Notes under the pieces: generated by a model
The model's database searches: none
Seen by the model: only the letters and a program-made list of their open reading frames with translations
What the model was told of the DNA's origin: nothing
Shown here: piece after piece, positions 43,179 through 51,517 of the stretch
Layout: every line of letters begins with the position of its first letter
Numbering within the stretch: position 1 is the first letter of the stretch
Made by a program: the position numbers and the translations under genes
Assembly: GCA_022823225.1 (NCBI GenBank)
Contig: JAJDXM010000026.1
Location: 20,788-84,787, forward strand
DNA length: 64,000 bases
From: Gemmatimonadota bacterium
GTDB lineage: Bacteria > Gemmatimonadota > Gemmatimonadetes > Longimicrobiales > Gaopeijiaceae
Reading direction: 5' to 3'

Positions 43179-43208
43179 AGTGTCGCCCGTGGCCGCCGGC
43201 ACCCCCGC

Positions 43209-45197
43209 GTGCTCCCCTTCCTGCTGATCGCACTCCTGCTTCTGGCCGGAGGCTTCTGCGGCTGGATCTACTTCAAGCGCGAGTTTGCGGTGAAGCGCCG
43301 CGGACTGCTGCTTGGGGCGAGACTCGTGGCGGTGGCGGGCGTGGTGGCGCTCCTGTGGAATCCGGTGATGCCGGCGGGCGGGCCGGGCGCGGGACCCGAA
43401 CGCTACCTGATTCTCGACGCGAGCGTTTCGATGGCGGCCCTGACCCCGGCCGGCACCCCGGTCTGGGAGGCCGCCGTCGAACGCGCCGCCGAACTGGCCG
43501 CGGGCGGCGCGCGCCTTCTGGTCGCGCGTGACGGCGTGCACGCTCTGGACCCGGCCGCACTCGACTCGCTGCAGCCGGCCGGCACCGGTTCGGTGTTCGC
43601 CGAGGCCGTCACCGTGGCCGCCGAGGCCGGTGCCCGCGAGGTGGTGCTCCTGACCGACCGACGACTCCGCGATCCGGTCGCGACCGCCGCCGTCGCGCGG
43701 CGCCTGGGCGTGAGCCTCACGGCCGACACCCTCCCCGGCGCGGCGGCCAACCTGGGCATCGGCCGCCTGGACGTCCCGGCCGCCATCGAGCGCGGCGAGA
43801 CCCTGCGCGGGCGCCTCGAGATCGAGGGCGCCACCGGCGACGATTCGGTCACGGTGACGGTGTCGCTGGACGGCACGCCTGCGCTGGCCCTGCGCCTCGC
43901 CGCTCCGGCGCCTGGAGGGACCAGCGCGGCCGAGTTCACCCTGGGCGCCGGTCTCGATCCGGGCCCGCACCGCGTGACCGCGCGCATCGAGGGCACCGAC
44001 GCCCTCCCCGACGACGACGAGCGCGCGGCGATCGTGCAAGCCGATCCGGAAGAGACCGGGGTGCTGCTCGTCGCATTCGCGCCGGACTGGGAGCCGCGCT
44101 TCCTCCTCCCCGTGCTGAAGCAGGTGACGGGGCTGCCCGTGCGGGGATACCTCGCCACCGGGCCGGACCGCTACCAGGCGATGGAACCCGGTGCCGCCGG
44201 CGTGCCCGGCGTGATCGACCGGGGCGCGATGGAGCGACTCCTGCGCCGGGCCGAGATGGTCGTCGCGATGGGGATCGACGGGGACGCGGCAGCGTTCCTC
44301 GCAGGCCCGGCCGCGCGCACGCAGAGACTGCTTCTCTTCGCGGCGGATGGCGCGGGAGCCGCGGCCGGCGGCGTCGAGGCAGGTGACGGGCTACCGGGCG
44401 AGTGGTACCTGGAGGAGGCGCCGCCGTCACCGATCGCGGGGGAGGTCGCCGGGTTCGGGGCCGCGGGACTTCCGCCCCTGACCCGGGTGCTGCCGGTCCT
44501 CGACGGGGGGGGAGGGCCGGCCCTAGACGTTCGCCTCGGCGGGGCGGGCCAGCCCCAGGCGGCGCTCGTGCTGCGAACGGAGCAGCGCCGGCGGATCGGC
44601 GTCGTGCTGGCGCGCGGGTTCTGGCGCTGGGCGTTCCGCGACGGCGCGCCGCGCGAGCACTACCGGCGCCTGTGGGCCGCCGTCGGCGGCTGGATGATGG
44701 CCGACGAGCCGCTCGCGGCGGGCCCCGGAGTGCGCCCGGGCGCTCCGGTCCTTCCCCGCGGGGCGCCGCTCTTCTGGCAGGGGCGCGGCTACGAGGGCGA
44801 GGAAGTCGCGCTCACCGTGACCGACAGCGCCGGGGCGATCGTCCTCGACTCGACGCTGACCGTCCCGCCGGGCGGCTCCTTCACCACGCCCCCCCTGCCG
44901 CCCGCGCGCTACGGCTACGCGGTCGCGCCCGCGGACACCACCGCCCCCGCGGACACCACCGCGCCCGCGGACACCACCGCGCCCGCCGCGCCCCCCACGC
45001 CCTTCGAGGTCGATTCCTTCACCGACGACATGCTCCGCCTCCCCGTGCCGCCCGCCGAGCTCTCGGTTCGCGCCCCCGCCGAATCCGCGGACTCCCGGGG
45101 AAGCCGCCCGCTCCGCACCTGGCCCGCCCTGTACCTGGTCATTCTGGCGGCGCTCTGCGCGGAGTGGATCGGGCGGCGGCGGTCGGGGCTGCGCTGA
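43209..45197 (+). CDS. vWA-like membrane protein of unknown function
   Basis: The 662-residue product has two N-terminal membrane helices, then a vWA-like start RYLILDASVSMAA (a degenerate DxSxS MIDAS, DASVS), a beta-rich middle (LRGRLEIEGATGDDSVTVTVSLDG), a Rossmann-like part (GVLLVAFAPDWEPRFLLPVLKQVTG) and a C-terminal helix (TWPALYLVILAALCAEWIG). The layout recalls BatA-type and glutamine-amidotransferase-like membrane proteins found in Bacteroidota and Gemmatimonadota. It starts at GTG 43209 and ends 3 nt before ftsY. A repeat of APADTT lies near residue 573. No function is assigned. Confidence 0.6.
   Translation: MLPFLLIALLLLAGGFCGWIYFKREFAVKRRGLLLGARLVAVAGVVALLWNPVMPAGGPGAGPERYLILDASVSMAALTPAGTPVWEAAVERAAELAAGGARLLVARDGVHALDPAALDSLQPAGTGSVFAEAVTVAAEAGAREVVLLTDRRLRDPVATAAVARRLGVSLTADTLPGAAANLGIGRLDVPAAIERGETLRGRLEIEGATGDDSVTVTVSLDGTPALALRLAAPAPGGTSAAEFTLGAGLDPGPHRVTARIEGTDALPDDDERAAIVQADPEETGVLLVAFAPDWEPRFLLPVLKQVTGLPVRGYLATGPDRYQAMEPGAAGVPGVIDRGAMERLLRRAEMVVAMGIDGDAAAFLAGPAARTQRLLLFAADGAGAAAGGVEAGDGLPGEWYLEEAPPSPIAGEVAGFGAAGLPPLTRVLPVLDGGGGPALDVRLGGAGQPQAALVLRTEQRRRIGVVLARGFWRWAFRDGAPREHYRRLWAAVGGWMMADEPLAAGPGVRPGAPVLPRGAPLFWQGRGYEGEEVALTVTDSAGAIVLDSTLTVPPGGSFTTPPLPPARYGYAVAPADTTAPADTTAPADTTAPAAPPTPFEVDSFTDDMLRLPVPPAELSVRAPAESADSRGSRPLRTWPALYLVILAALCAEWIGRRRSGLR
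44925..44978 (+). repeat. Three tandem 18-bp units encoding APADTT
   Basis: GCGCCCGCGGACACCACC is repeated three times with one base change, keeping the frame, in the proline-rich linker before the last membrane helix of the vWA-like protein. Such a perfect repeat can vary in copy number by slippage. Confidence 0.85.
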
Positions 45198-45200
45198 CCG

Positions 45201-46082
45201 GTGGGCGGGTTCTGGGCGCGGGCGCTGCGGCGCGCGGTCCCCGGGTCGCTGCGCGGGGTCGACGCCGAATCGCTGGAGGAACTGGAGGAGCGCCTCATCA
45301 GGGCGGACTTCGGGGTCGACGCGAGCACGCGCTTCGTGGAGGCGGTGGAACGCGCGGCCCGGCGCGGCGACGACCCGGCCGAGCGCCTCGCCGCCGAGAT
45401 CCGCGCGGTCTTCGCCGCCGATGCTCCGGGTCCGGGTTTCGGCGCCCTCGCCGTGGCCGATACGCCACCGACCGCGTACCTCTTCGTGGGGGTGAACGGG
45501 ACGGGAAAGACGACCACGATCGGGAAGCTTGCGCACCGTCTGGTCCGGGACGGCCGCCGGGTGACGGTGGCCGCGGCGGACACCTACCGGGCGGGCGCGG
45601 CCGAGCAGCTCGCGCGGTGGGCGGACCGGGCGGGAGCGGACTTCGTGAGGGGGCAGGCGGGCGCGGATCCGGCGGCCGTCGCCTTCGACGCGCTGGGCGC
45701 GGCCCGCGCGCGCCGCGCCGACGTCGTGCTGATCGACACGGCGGGGCGGCTTCACACACACAAGGGCCTCATGGACGAGCTCGCCAAGATCGACCGCGTC
45801 ATCCGCAAGTGCCACGACGGGGCCCCGCACGAGACCCTCCTGGTGCTGGACGCCACCGTGGGTCAGAACGGCCTCGTCCAGGCGCGCGAATTCTCCCGGC
45901 ACGTCGCGGTGACCGGGATCGTGCTCGCCAAGCTGGACTCCACCGCGCGCGGGGGCGTCGTGGTCGCTCTGCGCGAACAGCTCGGGATCCCGGTGCGCCT
46001 CGTGGGGGTGGGCGAAGGCGTAGGGGACCTGCAGCCCTTCGACGCGCGGGACTTCGTCCAGGGGGTGCTGGCGGCGCCATGA
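45201..46082 (+). CDS. ftsY: Signal-recognition-particle receptor FtsY
   Basis: The 293-residue SRP-type GTPase has an N domain (about 1-85) and a G domain with GVNGTGKTTT (97-106), VAAADTYRAGAAEQL, VVLIDTAGRLHTHKGLMDEL, ATVGQNGLVQAREF and VLAKLDSTARGG. The acidic A domain found in E. coli is missing, as in many bacteria. It docks SRP-ribosome complexes at the membrane. The GTG start is 3 nt after the previous gene. It overlaps recG as ATGA. Confidence 0.95.
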   Translation: MGGFWARALRRAVPGSLRGVDAESLEELEERLIRADFGVDASTRFVEAVERAARRGDDPAERLAAEIRAVFAADAPGPGFGALAVADTPPTAYLFVGVNGTGKTTTIGKLAHRLVRDGRRVTVAAADTYRAGAAEQLARWADRAGADFVRGQAGADPAAVAFDALGAARARRADVVLIDTAGRLHTHKGLMDELAKIDRVIRKCHDGAPHETLLVLDATVGQNGLVQAREFSRHVAVTGIVLAKLDSTARGGVVVALREQLGIPVRLVGVGEGVGDLQPFDARDFVQGVLAAP

Positions 46083-48202
46083 CGCTGGGCCCGCTCGACA
46101 AGCCCGTCCAGTTCCTCAAGGGCGTGGGGCCGCGAAGGGCGGAACACCTGCAGCGGATGGGAATCCTCACGGCGCGCGACCTTCTCTACCACGTGCCGCG
46201 TCGCTACGACGACGCCTCCACGATCACGCCGGTCGCGCTCGCGCAGGTCGGCATGGACGTCACGGTGGCGGGCGAGGTGCGCAGCAAGGGAATCGTGCCG
46301 ACGCGCTCGGGGCTGCGCATCTTCCAGGCCGTCATCCGGGACGACAGCGGGCTCATCACCTGCGCCTGGCCGGGCCAGACCTGGGTCGAGCGCAACATCC
46401 GGAAGGGCGACCGCATCCTGGTCACCGGACCGGTGAAGCACTTCCACGGCCGCCAGATCCAGCCGCGCGAATACGTGATTCTGGAACAGGCGACCCATAC
46501 GACCCATACCACCCCACCCATACCACCCAGCCCCCGCCCGCCCGGCACGATCTTCTCGACCTACCCCGCGTCCGAGGAGCTGCCGCAATGGATCTTCCGG
46601 CGCCTCTTCGAGCTCAACCTCGACACGCTGATCGGGCAGGTCGCCCGGGAAGAGTACCTCCCCGCCCCCGAACGGGACGATCTCGGCCTGATGGAGCTTT
46701 CGGCCGCCCTGCGCGACCTCCACCGCCCCCCGACCCTCGCCCGGGCCGGGACCGCGCGCCGCCGCCTCGCCTTCGACGAGCTGTTCTTCCTCGGGCTCAT
46801 GCACGCGAGCGTGCGCCACCAGGCCACGCGGGAGAGCCCCGGGATCGAGTTCGCGCGCACCAACCGGCTGATCCGCGCACTGCACGACTCCCTCCCCTTC
46901 GCGCTGACCGGCGCCCAGGCCGCCGCGCTGCGCGAGATCTACGCCGACATGACCTCGCCTCGCCGCATGAACCGGATGCTTCAGGGCGACGTGGGGTGCG
47001 GCAAGACCGTCGTGGCGCTCTTTGCGATGCTGCTCGCCGTCGAAGGGGGCTGCCAGGCTGCGCTGATGGCGCCCACCGAGATCCTCGCCGAGCAGCACGC
47101 GCGCGGCATCCGGCGGCTCCTCGGCGGCCTCCCCGTCGAGCTCGAGACCCTCCTCGGGTCGGTGACGGGACGCCGCCGCGAGCGCGCCCGGGCCCGCGTC
47201 GCCAGCGGAGAGGCGCACCTGGTCGTCGGCACCCACGCGCTCATCCAGGAGGGGGTCGAGTTCGAGGCGCTCGGGCTCGCCGTGGTCGACGAGCAGCACC
47301 GCTTCGGCGTGCGCCAGCGCCTGGCCCTGGGCGAGCGCGACCCCCGCCCCGACACCCTTCTCATGTCAGCCACTCCGATCCCGCGCTCGCTGGCGATGAC
47401 GCTGCACGGCGAACTGGACCTCAGCACGATCGACGAACTGCCCCCCGGGCGCCGCGGGGTCACGACCCGCCTGGCCGGCCCCCACGAGCGCGCCGCCGTG
47501 TTGCGCGAGGTGTGCCGCCACCTCGACCGGGGCCGCCAGGCGTACCTGGTCTACCCCGCCATCGAGGAGTCCGAGCGCGCGGACCTGGTCGCCGCCGAAG
47601 CCGAGTTCGAGCGCCTCTGCCGCGAAGATCTCGCCGGCCGCCGGGTCGCGCTGATTCACGGCCGCATGAAGGGCGACGAGAAGGACACCGTCATGCGCGC
47701 CTTCCAGGCCGGGGACCTCGACGTGCTGGTGGCGACCACCGTGGTCGAGGTCGGGATCGACGTCCCCAACGCGACGGTGATGGTGGTCGAGAACGGCGAG
47801 CGTTTCGGGCTCTCACAGCTGCACCAGCTGCGCGGCCGGGTGGGGCGGGGGAGGGAGGGGGGGCTCTGCGTGGTGATCGCGGCGGGCTCCGCGGACAACG
47901 AACCGGGTCCCACGCCTCGGCTCGAGGTCTTCGCCCGCACCACCGACGGTTTCGAAATCGCGGCGGCGGACCTCGCGATCCGCGGCCAGGGTGACTTCTT
48001 CGGCGTCGAACAGCACGGCCGGGGCACCGAACTCCGCTTCGCGGACATCGTGAAGCACGAGGACCTGATCCGTCCCGCGCGGGACCGTGCCCGGGCCCTG
48101 ATCGACGAGGATCCGCAGCTTTCGGCCGCCTCTCAGCAGGTCGTCCGCGCCCGGCTCGAACGGCACTACGGAGACCGCGTCAAGCTCTTCGGAGTCGGCT
48201 GA
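46079..48202 (+). CDS. recG: ATP-dependent DNA helicase RecG
   Basis: The 707-residue superfamily-2 helicase rescues stalled replication forks. It has the N-terminal wedge/OB domain (VQFLKGVGPRRAEHL, DLLYHVPRRYDDAST), Walker A GDVGCGKT (303-310), the RecG-specific motif II DEQHRFGV (404-411), LLMSATPIPRSLAMTL, and motif VI HQLRGRVGRG. A low-complexity insertion THTTHTTPPIPPSPRPPG sits between the wedge and helicase core (about residues 139-156), encoded by repeated ACCCATAC units. The ATG overlaps ftsY. Confidence 0.95.
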   Translation: MTLGPLDKPVQFLKGVGPRRAEHLQRMGILTARDLLYHVPRRYDDASTITPVALAQVGMDVTVAGEVRSKGIVPTRSGLRIFQAVIRDDSGLITCAWPGQTWVERNIRKGDRILVTGPVKHFHGRQIQPREYVILEQATHTTHTTPPIPPSPRPPGTIFSTYPASEELPQWIFRRLFELNLDTLIGQVAREEYLPAPERDDLGLMELSAALRDLHRPPTLARAGTARRRLAFDELFFLGLMHASVRHQATRESPGIEFARTNRLIRALHDSLPFALTGAQAAALREIYADMTSPRRMNRMLQGDVGCGKTVVALFAMLLAVEGGCQAALMAPTEILAEQHARGIRRLLGGLPVELETLLGSVTGRRRERARARVASGEAHLVVGTHALIQEGVEFEALGLAVVDEQHRFGVRQRLALGERDPRPDTLLMSATPIPRSLAMTLHGELDLSTIDELPPGRRGVTTRLAGPHERAAVLREVCRHLDRGRQAYLVYPAIEESERADLVAAEAEFERLCREDLAGRRVALIHGRMKGDEKDTVMRAFQAGDLDVLVATTVVEVGIDVPNATVMVVENGERFGLSQLHQLRGRVGRGREGGLCVVIAAGSADNEPGPTPRLEVFARTTDGFEIAAADLAIRGQGDFFGVEQHGRGTELRFADIVKHEDLIRPARDRARALIDEDPQLSAASQQVVRARLERHYGDRVKLFGVG

Positions 48203-48271
48203 GGCCCCGGCCCGCCGGACGCGCCGGGACGCCCTTGCCAGCCTGTGCGCTTCTGGTGAGCTTCCCAGACC

Positions 48272-49645
48272 ATGACCCACGAGAAAGCAGTACGGACCCT
48301 CGTCCGCGACCTCTCAGGCCACGTGGGCCGCGCGGTGACCGTTTCGGGCTGGATCGCCACACTGCGCGTCCACGCGCGCGTCGCCTTCGTGGTGCTGCGC
48401 GACGGGACGGGCGTGGTGCAGGGCGTCCTCGCCAGGTCGGAGCTCGCGGACGAGGTGTGGGAGCTTGCCACCTCGCTCGCGCAGGAGAGCTGCGTCGCGC
48501 TGACCGGCGTGGTGCGCGCCGACGCCCGCGCGCCCGGAGGACACGAGCTGGCCGTGAGCGCCGTCGAGCTGATCGGCGCCAGCGACGAGTTCCCGATCCA
48601 GCCCAAGGAGCACGGCGTCGAGTTTCTCCTCGACCACCGGCACCTGTGGCTGCGCTCGAGCATGCAGCGGGCCGGTCTGAAGGTGCGCGCCGAGGTCGAA
48701 CAGGCAATCCACGATTTCTTCTATGAGCGGGATTTCGTGCGGATCGACACCCCGATCCTCACCGGCGCGATCGGCGAATCCGCGGGCACGCTCTTCGAGA
48801 CCGACTACTTCGGCGAGCGGGCGTTCCTGGCGCAGACCGGGCAGCTCTACGTCGAATGTGCCTGCCCCGCCTTCCGCAAGGTCTACTGCTTCGGGCCGAC
48901 CTTCCGGGCCGAGAAGTCCAAGACCCGGCGTCACCTGACCGAATTCTGGATGATCGAGCCCGAGGTGGCGTTCGCGGATTCGAACGACAACATGGACCTC
49001 CAGGAGGAGTTCATCTGCCACGTCGTGGAGCGCGCGCTGGACCGGTGCCAGGCCGAGCTGGAGGTGCTGGAACGGGACACCGGCATGCTCGAATCGGTCA
49101 GGCCGCCCTTCCCGCGAATCAGCTACAGCGAAGTCGTCGACCGGCTGAACGCCGAGGCTGCCGGCGCCGCCGACGCCCCCGACGCCACCGGCGCCCCCGG
49201 CGCCGCCGGCGCCCCCGACGCCCCCCGCCGCTTCGAGTGGGGCCGGGACCTCGGCGCCGTCGAGGAGACGACCATCTCCAGCTGGTTCGACCGGCCCGTC
49301 TTCGTCTACAACTACCCGAAGGGCGCGAAGGCCTTCTACATGAAGGAGAATCCCGACGATCCGCGCACCGTCCTCTGCAACGACCTGCTCGCGCCGGAGG
49401 GCTACGGCGAGATCATCGGGGGCAGCCAGCGCGAGGACGACCCGGACCGTCTGCTGAGGCGGATCCGCGAGGAAGAGCTCCCCGAAGAGGCCTACGAGTG
49501 GTATGTCGACCTGCGCCGCTATGGAACGTTCCCGCATTCGGGCTTCGGCCTCGGCCTCGAACGGACGGTGGGCTGGATCACGGGGCGGCCGCACATCCGC
49601 GAACTGGTCCCGTTTCCGCGCCTGATCAACCGGCTGAAGCCCTGA
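48272..49645 (+). CDS. asnS: Asparagine-tRNA ligase
   Basis: The 457-residue class IIb synthetase has an OB-fold (VTVSGWIATLRVHARVAFVVLRDG), motif 2 (YCFGPTFRAEKSKTRRHLTEFWMIEPE) and motif 3 (GFGLGLERTVGWITG). The EFWMIEPE and RHLTEF pattern favours Asn over Asp specificity. A 20-residue Ala/Gly/Pro/Asp tract (about 297-319) interrupts the catalytic domain before RRFEWGRDLG. No ribosome-binding site is evident before ATG 48272. It charges tRNA-Asn directly. Confidence 0.92.
   Translation: MTHEKAVRTLVRDLSGHVGRAVTVSGWIATLRVHARVAFVVLRDGTGVVQGVLARSELADEVWELATSLAQESCVALTGVVRADARAPGGHELAVSAVELIGASDEFPIQPKEHGVEFLLDHRHLWLRSSMQRAGLKVRAEVEQAIHDFFYERDFVRIDTPILTGAIGESAGTLFETDYFGERAFLAQTGQLYVECACPAFRKVYCFGPTFRAEKSKTRRHLTEFWMIEPEVAFADSNDNMDLQEEFICHVVERALDRCQAELEVLERDTGMLESVRPPFPRISYSEVVDRLNAEAAGAADAPDATGAPGAAGAPDAPRRFEWGRDLGAVEETTISSWFDRPVFVYNYPKGAKAFYMKENPDDPRTVLCNDLLAPEGYGEIIGGSQREDDPDRLLRRIREEELPEEAYEWYVDLRRYGTFPHSGFGLGLERTVGWITGRPHIRELVPFPRLINRLKP
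49159..49227 (+). repeat. Low-complexity GCC/CCC/GAC repeat inside asnS
   Basis: Degenerate units of the type GCCGGCGCC and GACGCCCCC repeat in frame, encoding Ala, Asp, Gly and Pro only. They form an insertion in a part of the synthetase that is otherwise conserved, probably a surface loop. Confidence 0.7.
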
Positions 49646-50712
49646 CGCCGCCAGCGCCCCCCACGATCGTCATCGACCTGCGCGACCGGCGACCCATCTG
49701 GGAACTGCCCGATCGTGCCCGCGAGGCGATCGTGGCCGCGCTTCCGCCGGGGTGGACCGTGCACTTCATGGAGACGCTCTCGGACGGGTCGGGGGACGGC
49801 GCCGGCGAGGCGAGCGACGAACTCCTCGGGGCGGTGCGCCACGCGCGCGTCTACATGGGCTACGGGATCCCGCCCGAGGTCCTGAAGCACGGGACCCGCC
49901 TCGAATGGGTGCATTCCGGCGCGGCCGGAGTGGGGTCGTCGCTGCATCCCCCGATGCTCGACCGCGACGTGATGTTCACGAATTCGGCCGGGATCCACGC
50001 CGTGCCGATGGCTGAAACGGTCACCGCGATGATCCTCCACTTCGCGCGAGGTCTCGACGTCGCGATCCGCGCGCAGCGCGAAGGCCGATGGGCCGCGCCC
50101 GAGTTCTGGGCCGCCGACGCGCCCGTGACGGAGTTGAGCGCCTCGACGGTCGGCGTGATCGGCTTCGGCGGAATCGGGCGCGAGGTCGCCGCGCGCGCCG
50201 CCGCGATGGGCGCCAGGGTGGTGGGGGTGCGGCGGGGCGGGGCTGCGGGGCGGGGCGGGGCTGTGGGACACGGCCACCCCGCGGGGCGAATCGATGTCGG
50301 ATCGGGTCCGGCGGCCCTCGACCGCGCGATCTCCGCGTCGGACTTTCTGGTGCTCACCTTGCCGGAGACTGCGGAGACCGTGCGCCTGATGAACCGTGAG
50401 CGCCTGAAGTCGATGAAGCCGGGCGCCGTGCTGATCAACGTCGCGCGCGGACGGCTGGTCGATGAAGATGCGCTGCTGGAGGCCCTGGACACGGGTCGGC
50501 TGAGGGGTGTCGGAGTGGATGTTTTCGTCACCGAGCCGCTGCCGTCCGGCCACCCCTTCTACCGGCATCCCCGCGTGCTGATGACCCCGCACGTCTCGGC
50601 GACGACCCGCGGGTTCTGGGAACGCCAGACCGAATTGATCACCGACAACATCGGACGGTTTTCGCGGGGAGAGGCGCTGCGAAACCTGGTCGACAAGAGA
50701 GCGGGGTACTGA
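49642..50712 (+). CDS. D-2-hydroxyacid dehydrogenase (NAD-dependent)
   Basis: About 356 residues. The N-terminus begins TIVIDLRDRRPIWELPDRARE; the Rossmann fold has STVGVIGFGGIGREVAARAAAMG, and the signature is LTLPETAETVRLMNRERL, GAVLINVARGRLVDEDALLEAL, TEPLPSGHPFYRHPRVLMTPHVS. The catalytic Arg (in NVARGRL), Glu (TEPLP) and His (TPHVS) are visible. No ATG, GTG or TTG lies at the natural N-terminus; CTG 49642 overlaps the asnS stop as CTGA and is taken as start. GTG 49732 would delete 30 conserved-looking residues. A G-rich insertion lies after the Rossmann loop (50231-50268). The substrate is unknown. Confidence 0.82.
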   Translation: MTPPAPPTIVIDLRDRRPIWELPDRAREAIVAALPPGWTVHFMETLSDGSGDGAGEASDELLGAVRHARVYMGYGIPPEVLKHGTRLEWVHSGAAGVGSSLHPPMLDRDVMFTNSAGIHAVPMAETVTAMILHFARGLDVAIRAQREGRWAAPEFWAADAPVTELSASTVGVIGFGGIGREVAARAAAMGARVVGVRRGGAAGRGGAVGHGHPAGRIDVGSGPAALDRAISASDFLVLTLPETAETVRLMNRERLKSMKPGAVLINVARGRLVDEDALLEALDTGRLRGVGVDVFVTEPLPSGHPFYRHPRVLMTPHVSATTRGFWERQTELITDNIGRFSRGEALRNLVDKRAGY

Positions 50713-50747
50713 GGGGGCGACGGTCAGGCGCGATCATCCGCGCGCGA

Positions 50748-51134
50748 TCATCCATGCGGTTCAGTTTCCTTTACCTCGTCCCAGATACGGTCGAGCGGTT
50801 CGAGGGGAGTTCCCGGCATGGGCAATCCACGGTCCCGGGCCAGGCGCTTCACCTCGCTGAAGCGCCGCTCGAACTTGCGCGTCGCGTGGTCGAGGGCGGC
50901 CGCCGGATCGATCTCCGCCAGGCGCGCGACGTTCACGGCGGCGAAGAAGAGGTCGCCGAGCTCCTCGCGCAGCCGCGTGCGGGCGCCGCCGGCGGTTCCA
51001 AGCAGCCCGGCGACTTCGTCCGTTTCCTCGCGGACTTTTTCCAGCGCGTCGCGGGGATCGTTCCAGTCGAACCCCTTGGCCGCCGCGTGCTGCTGAACCG
51101 ACGAGGCGTGGCTGAGAGTACATCTATGAGTCAT
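50748..51134 (-). CDS. mazG: Truncated MazG-like nucleotide pyrophosphohydrolase
   Basis: The 128-residue product matches only the C-terminal half of MazG: QQHAAAKGFDWNDPRDALEKVREETDEV, then RLREELGDLFFAAVNVARLAEID, and KFERRFSEVKRLARDRGLP. The metal-binding EExxE-type helix and the EELGD motif are present, so a single functional domain is possible. Full MazG has two such domains in about 260 residues; upstream of ATG 51134 no first domain is found, and the sequence becomes repeats. The gene was probably cut when the region next to it was rearranged. Confidence 0.75.
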   Translation of the reverse strand: MTHRCTLSHASSVQQHAAAKGFDWNDPRDALEKVREETDEVAGLLGTAGGARTRLREELGDLFFAAVNVARLAEIDPAAALDHATRKFERRFSEVKRLARDRGLPMPGTPLEPLDRIWDEVKETEPHG

Positions 51135-51517
51135 GGTCGCCCCCGGGGGTGAAGGTGCTCGGACACTGTTTAACACTATGGCCGCAAGTGGCATCGCCGG
51201 TGACCTGGGGCCTGCGGTTGGCCGGGCAGGGGGCGCATCGGAGCATGCCGCGGTCCCGGCATTTGCCGCGGAAGGCGACTGGGCGAGGGTGGCGTCGGCG
51301 GCCAGGACAGCTTGGCCCAAACGAGCATGCCGCGGTCCCGGCATTTGCCGCGGAAGCGGTCGAGCGAGGGGGCGTGGGCGGCCACCGGCGGCAACCAAAT
51401 GTCCGCTTGTCCCGAATCGCCGGAACTCAGGCCGATCTCGCCATGGGTGCCTGCATATTTCGGCATATATTCGGTTGTGACCGAGCCAACCACCCCCAGG
51501 CAACCGGAGGAACTGCC
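51135..51517. other. Intergenic region with direct repeats between mazG and the HNH gene
   Basis: No gene is supported in these 383 nt. It holds the repeat pair at 51241 and 51323 and, near 51453-51471, two GCATAT hexamers 10 bp apart that could be part of an HNH-gene promoter, though no -35 is seen. Confidence 0.5.
51241..51392. repeat. Two direct repeats, 82-bp period
   Basis: An identical 34-bp core occurs at 51241-51274 and 51323-51356 and begins GAGCATGCCGCGG. Each core contains two CCGCGG palindromes 17 nt apart (offset start to start) and is followed by a similar degenerate tail ending GCGGCCA. The unit is unlike coding DNA here and may be an interspersed element. Confidence 0.8.

Noticed and set aside
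40491..44039. A 1182-codon ORF antisense to ftsZ and the M23 gene
   Set aside because: It is a mirror of G+C-rich codon bias; the sense-strand genes are certain and the antisense peptide has no motif.
51149..51517. N-terminal extension of the HNH gene through the repeat region
   Set aside because: GGAGG and ATG 51518 mark the start; the extension only translates the repeats.
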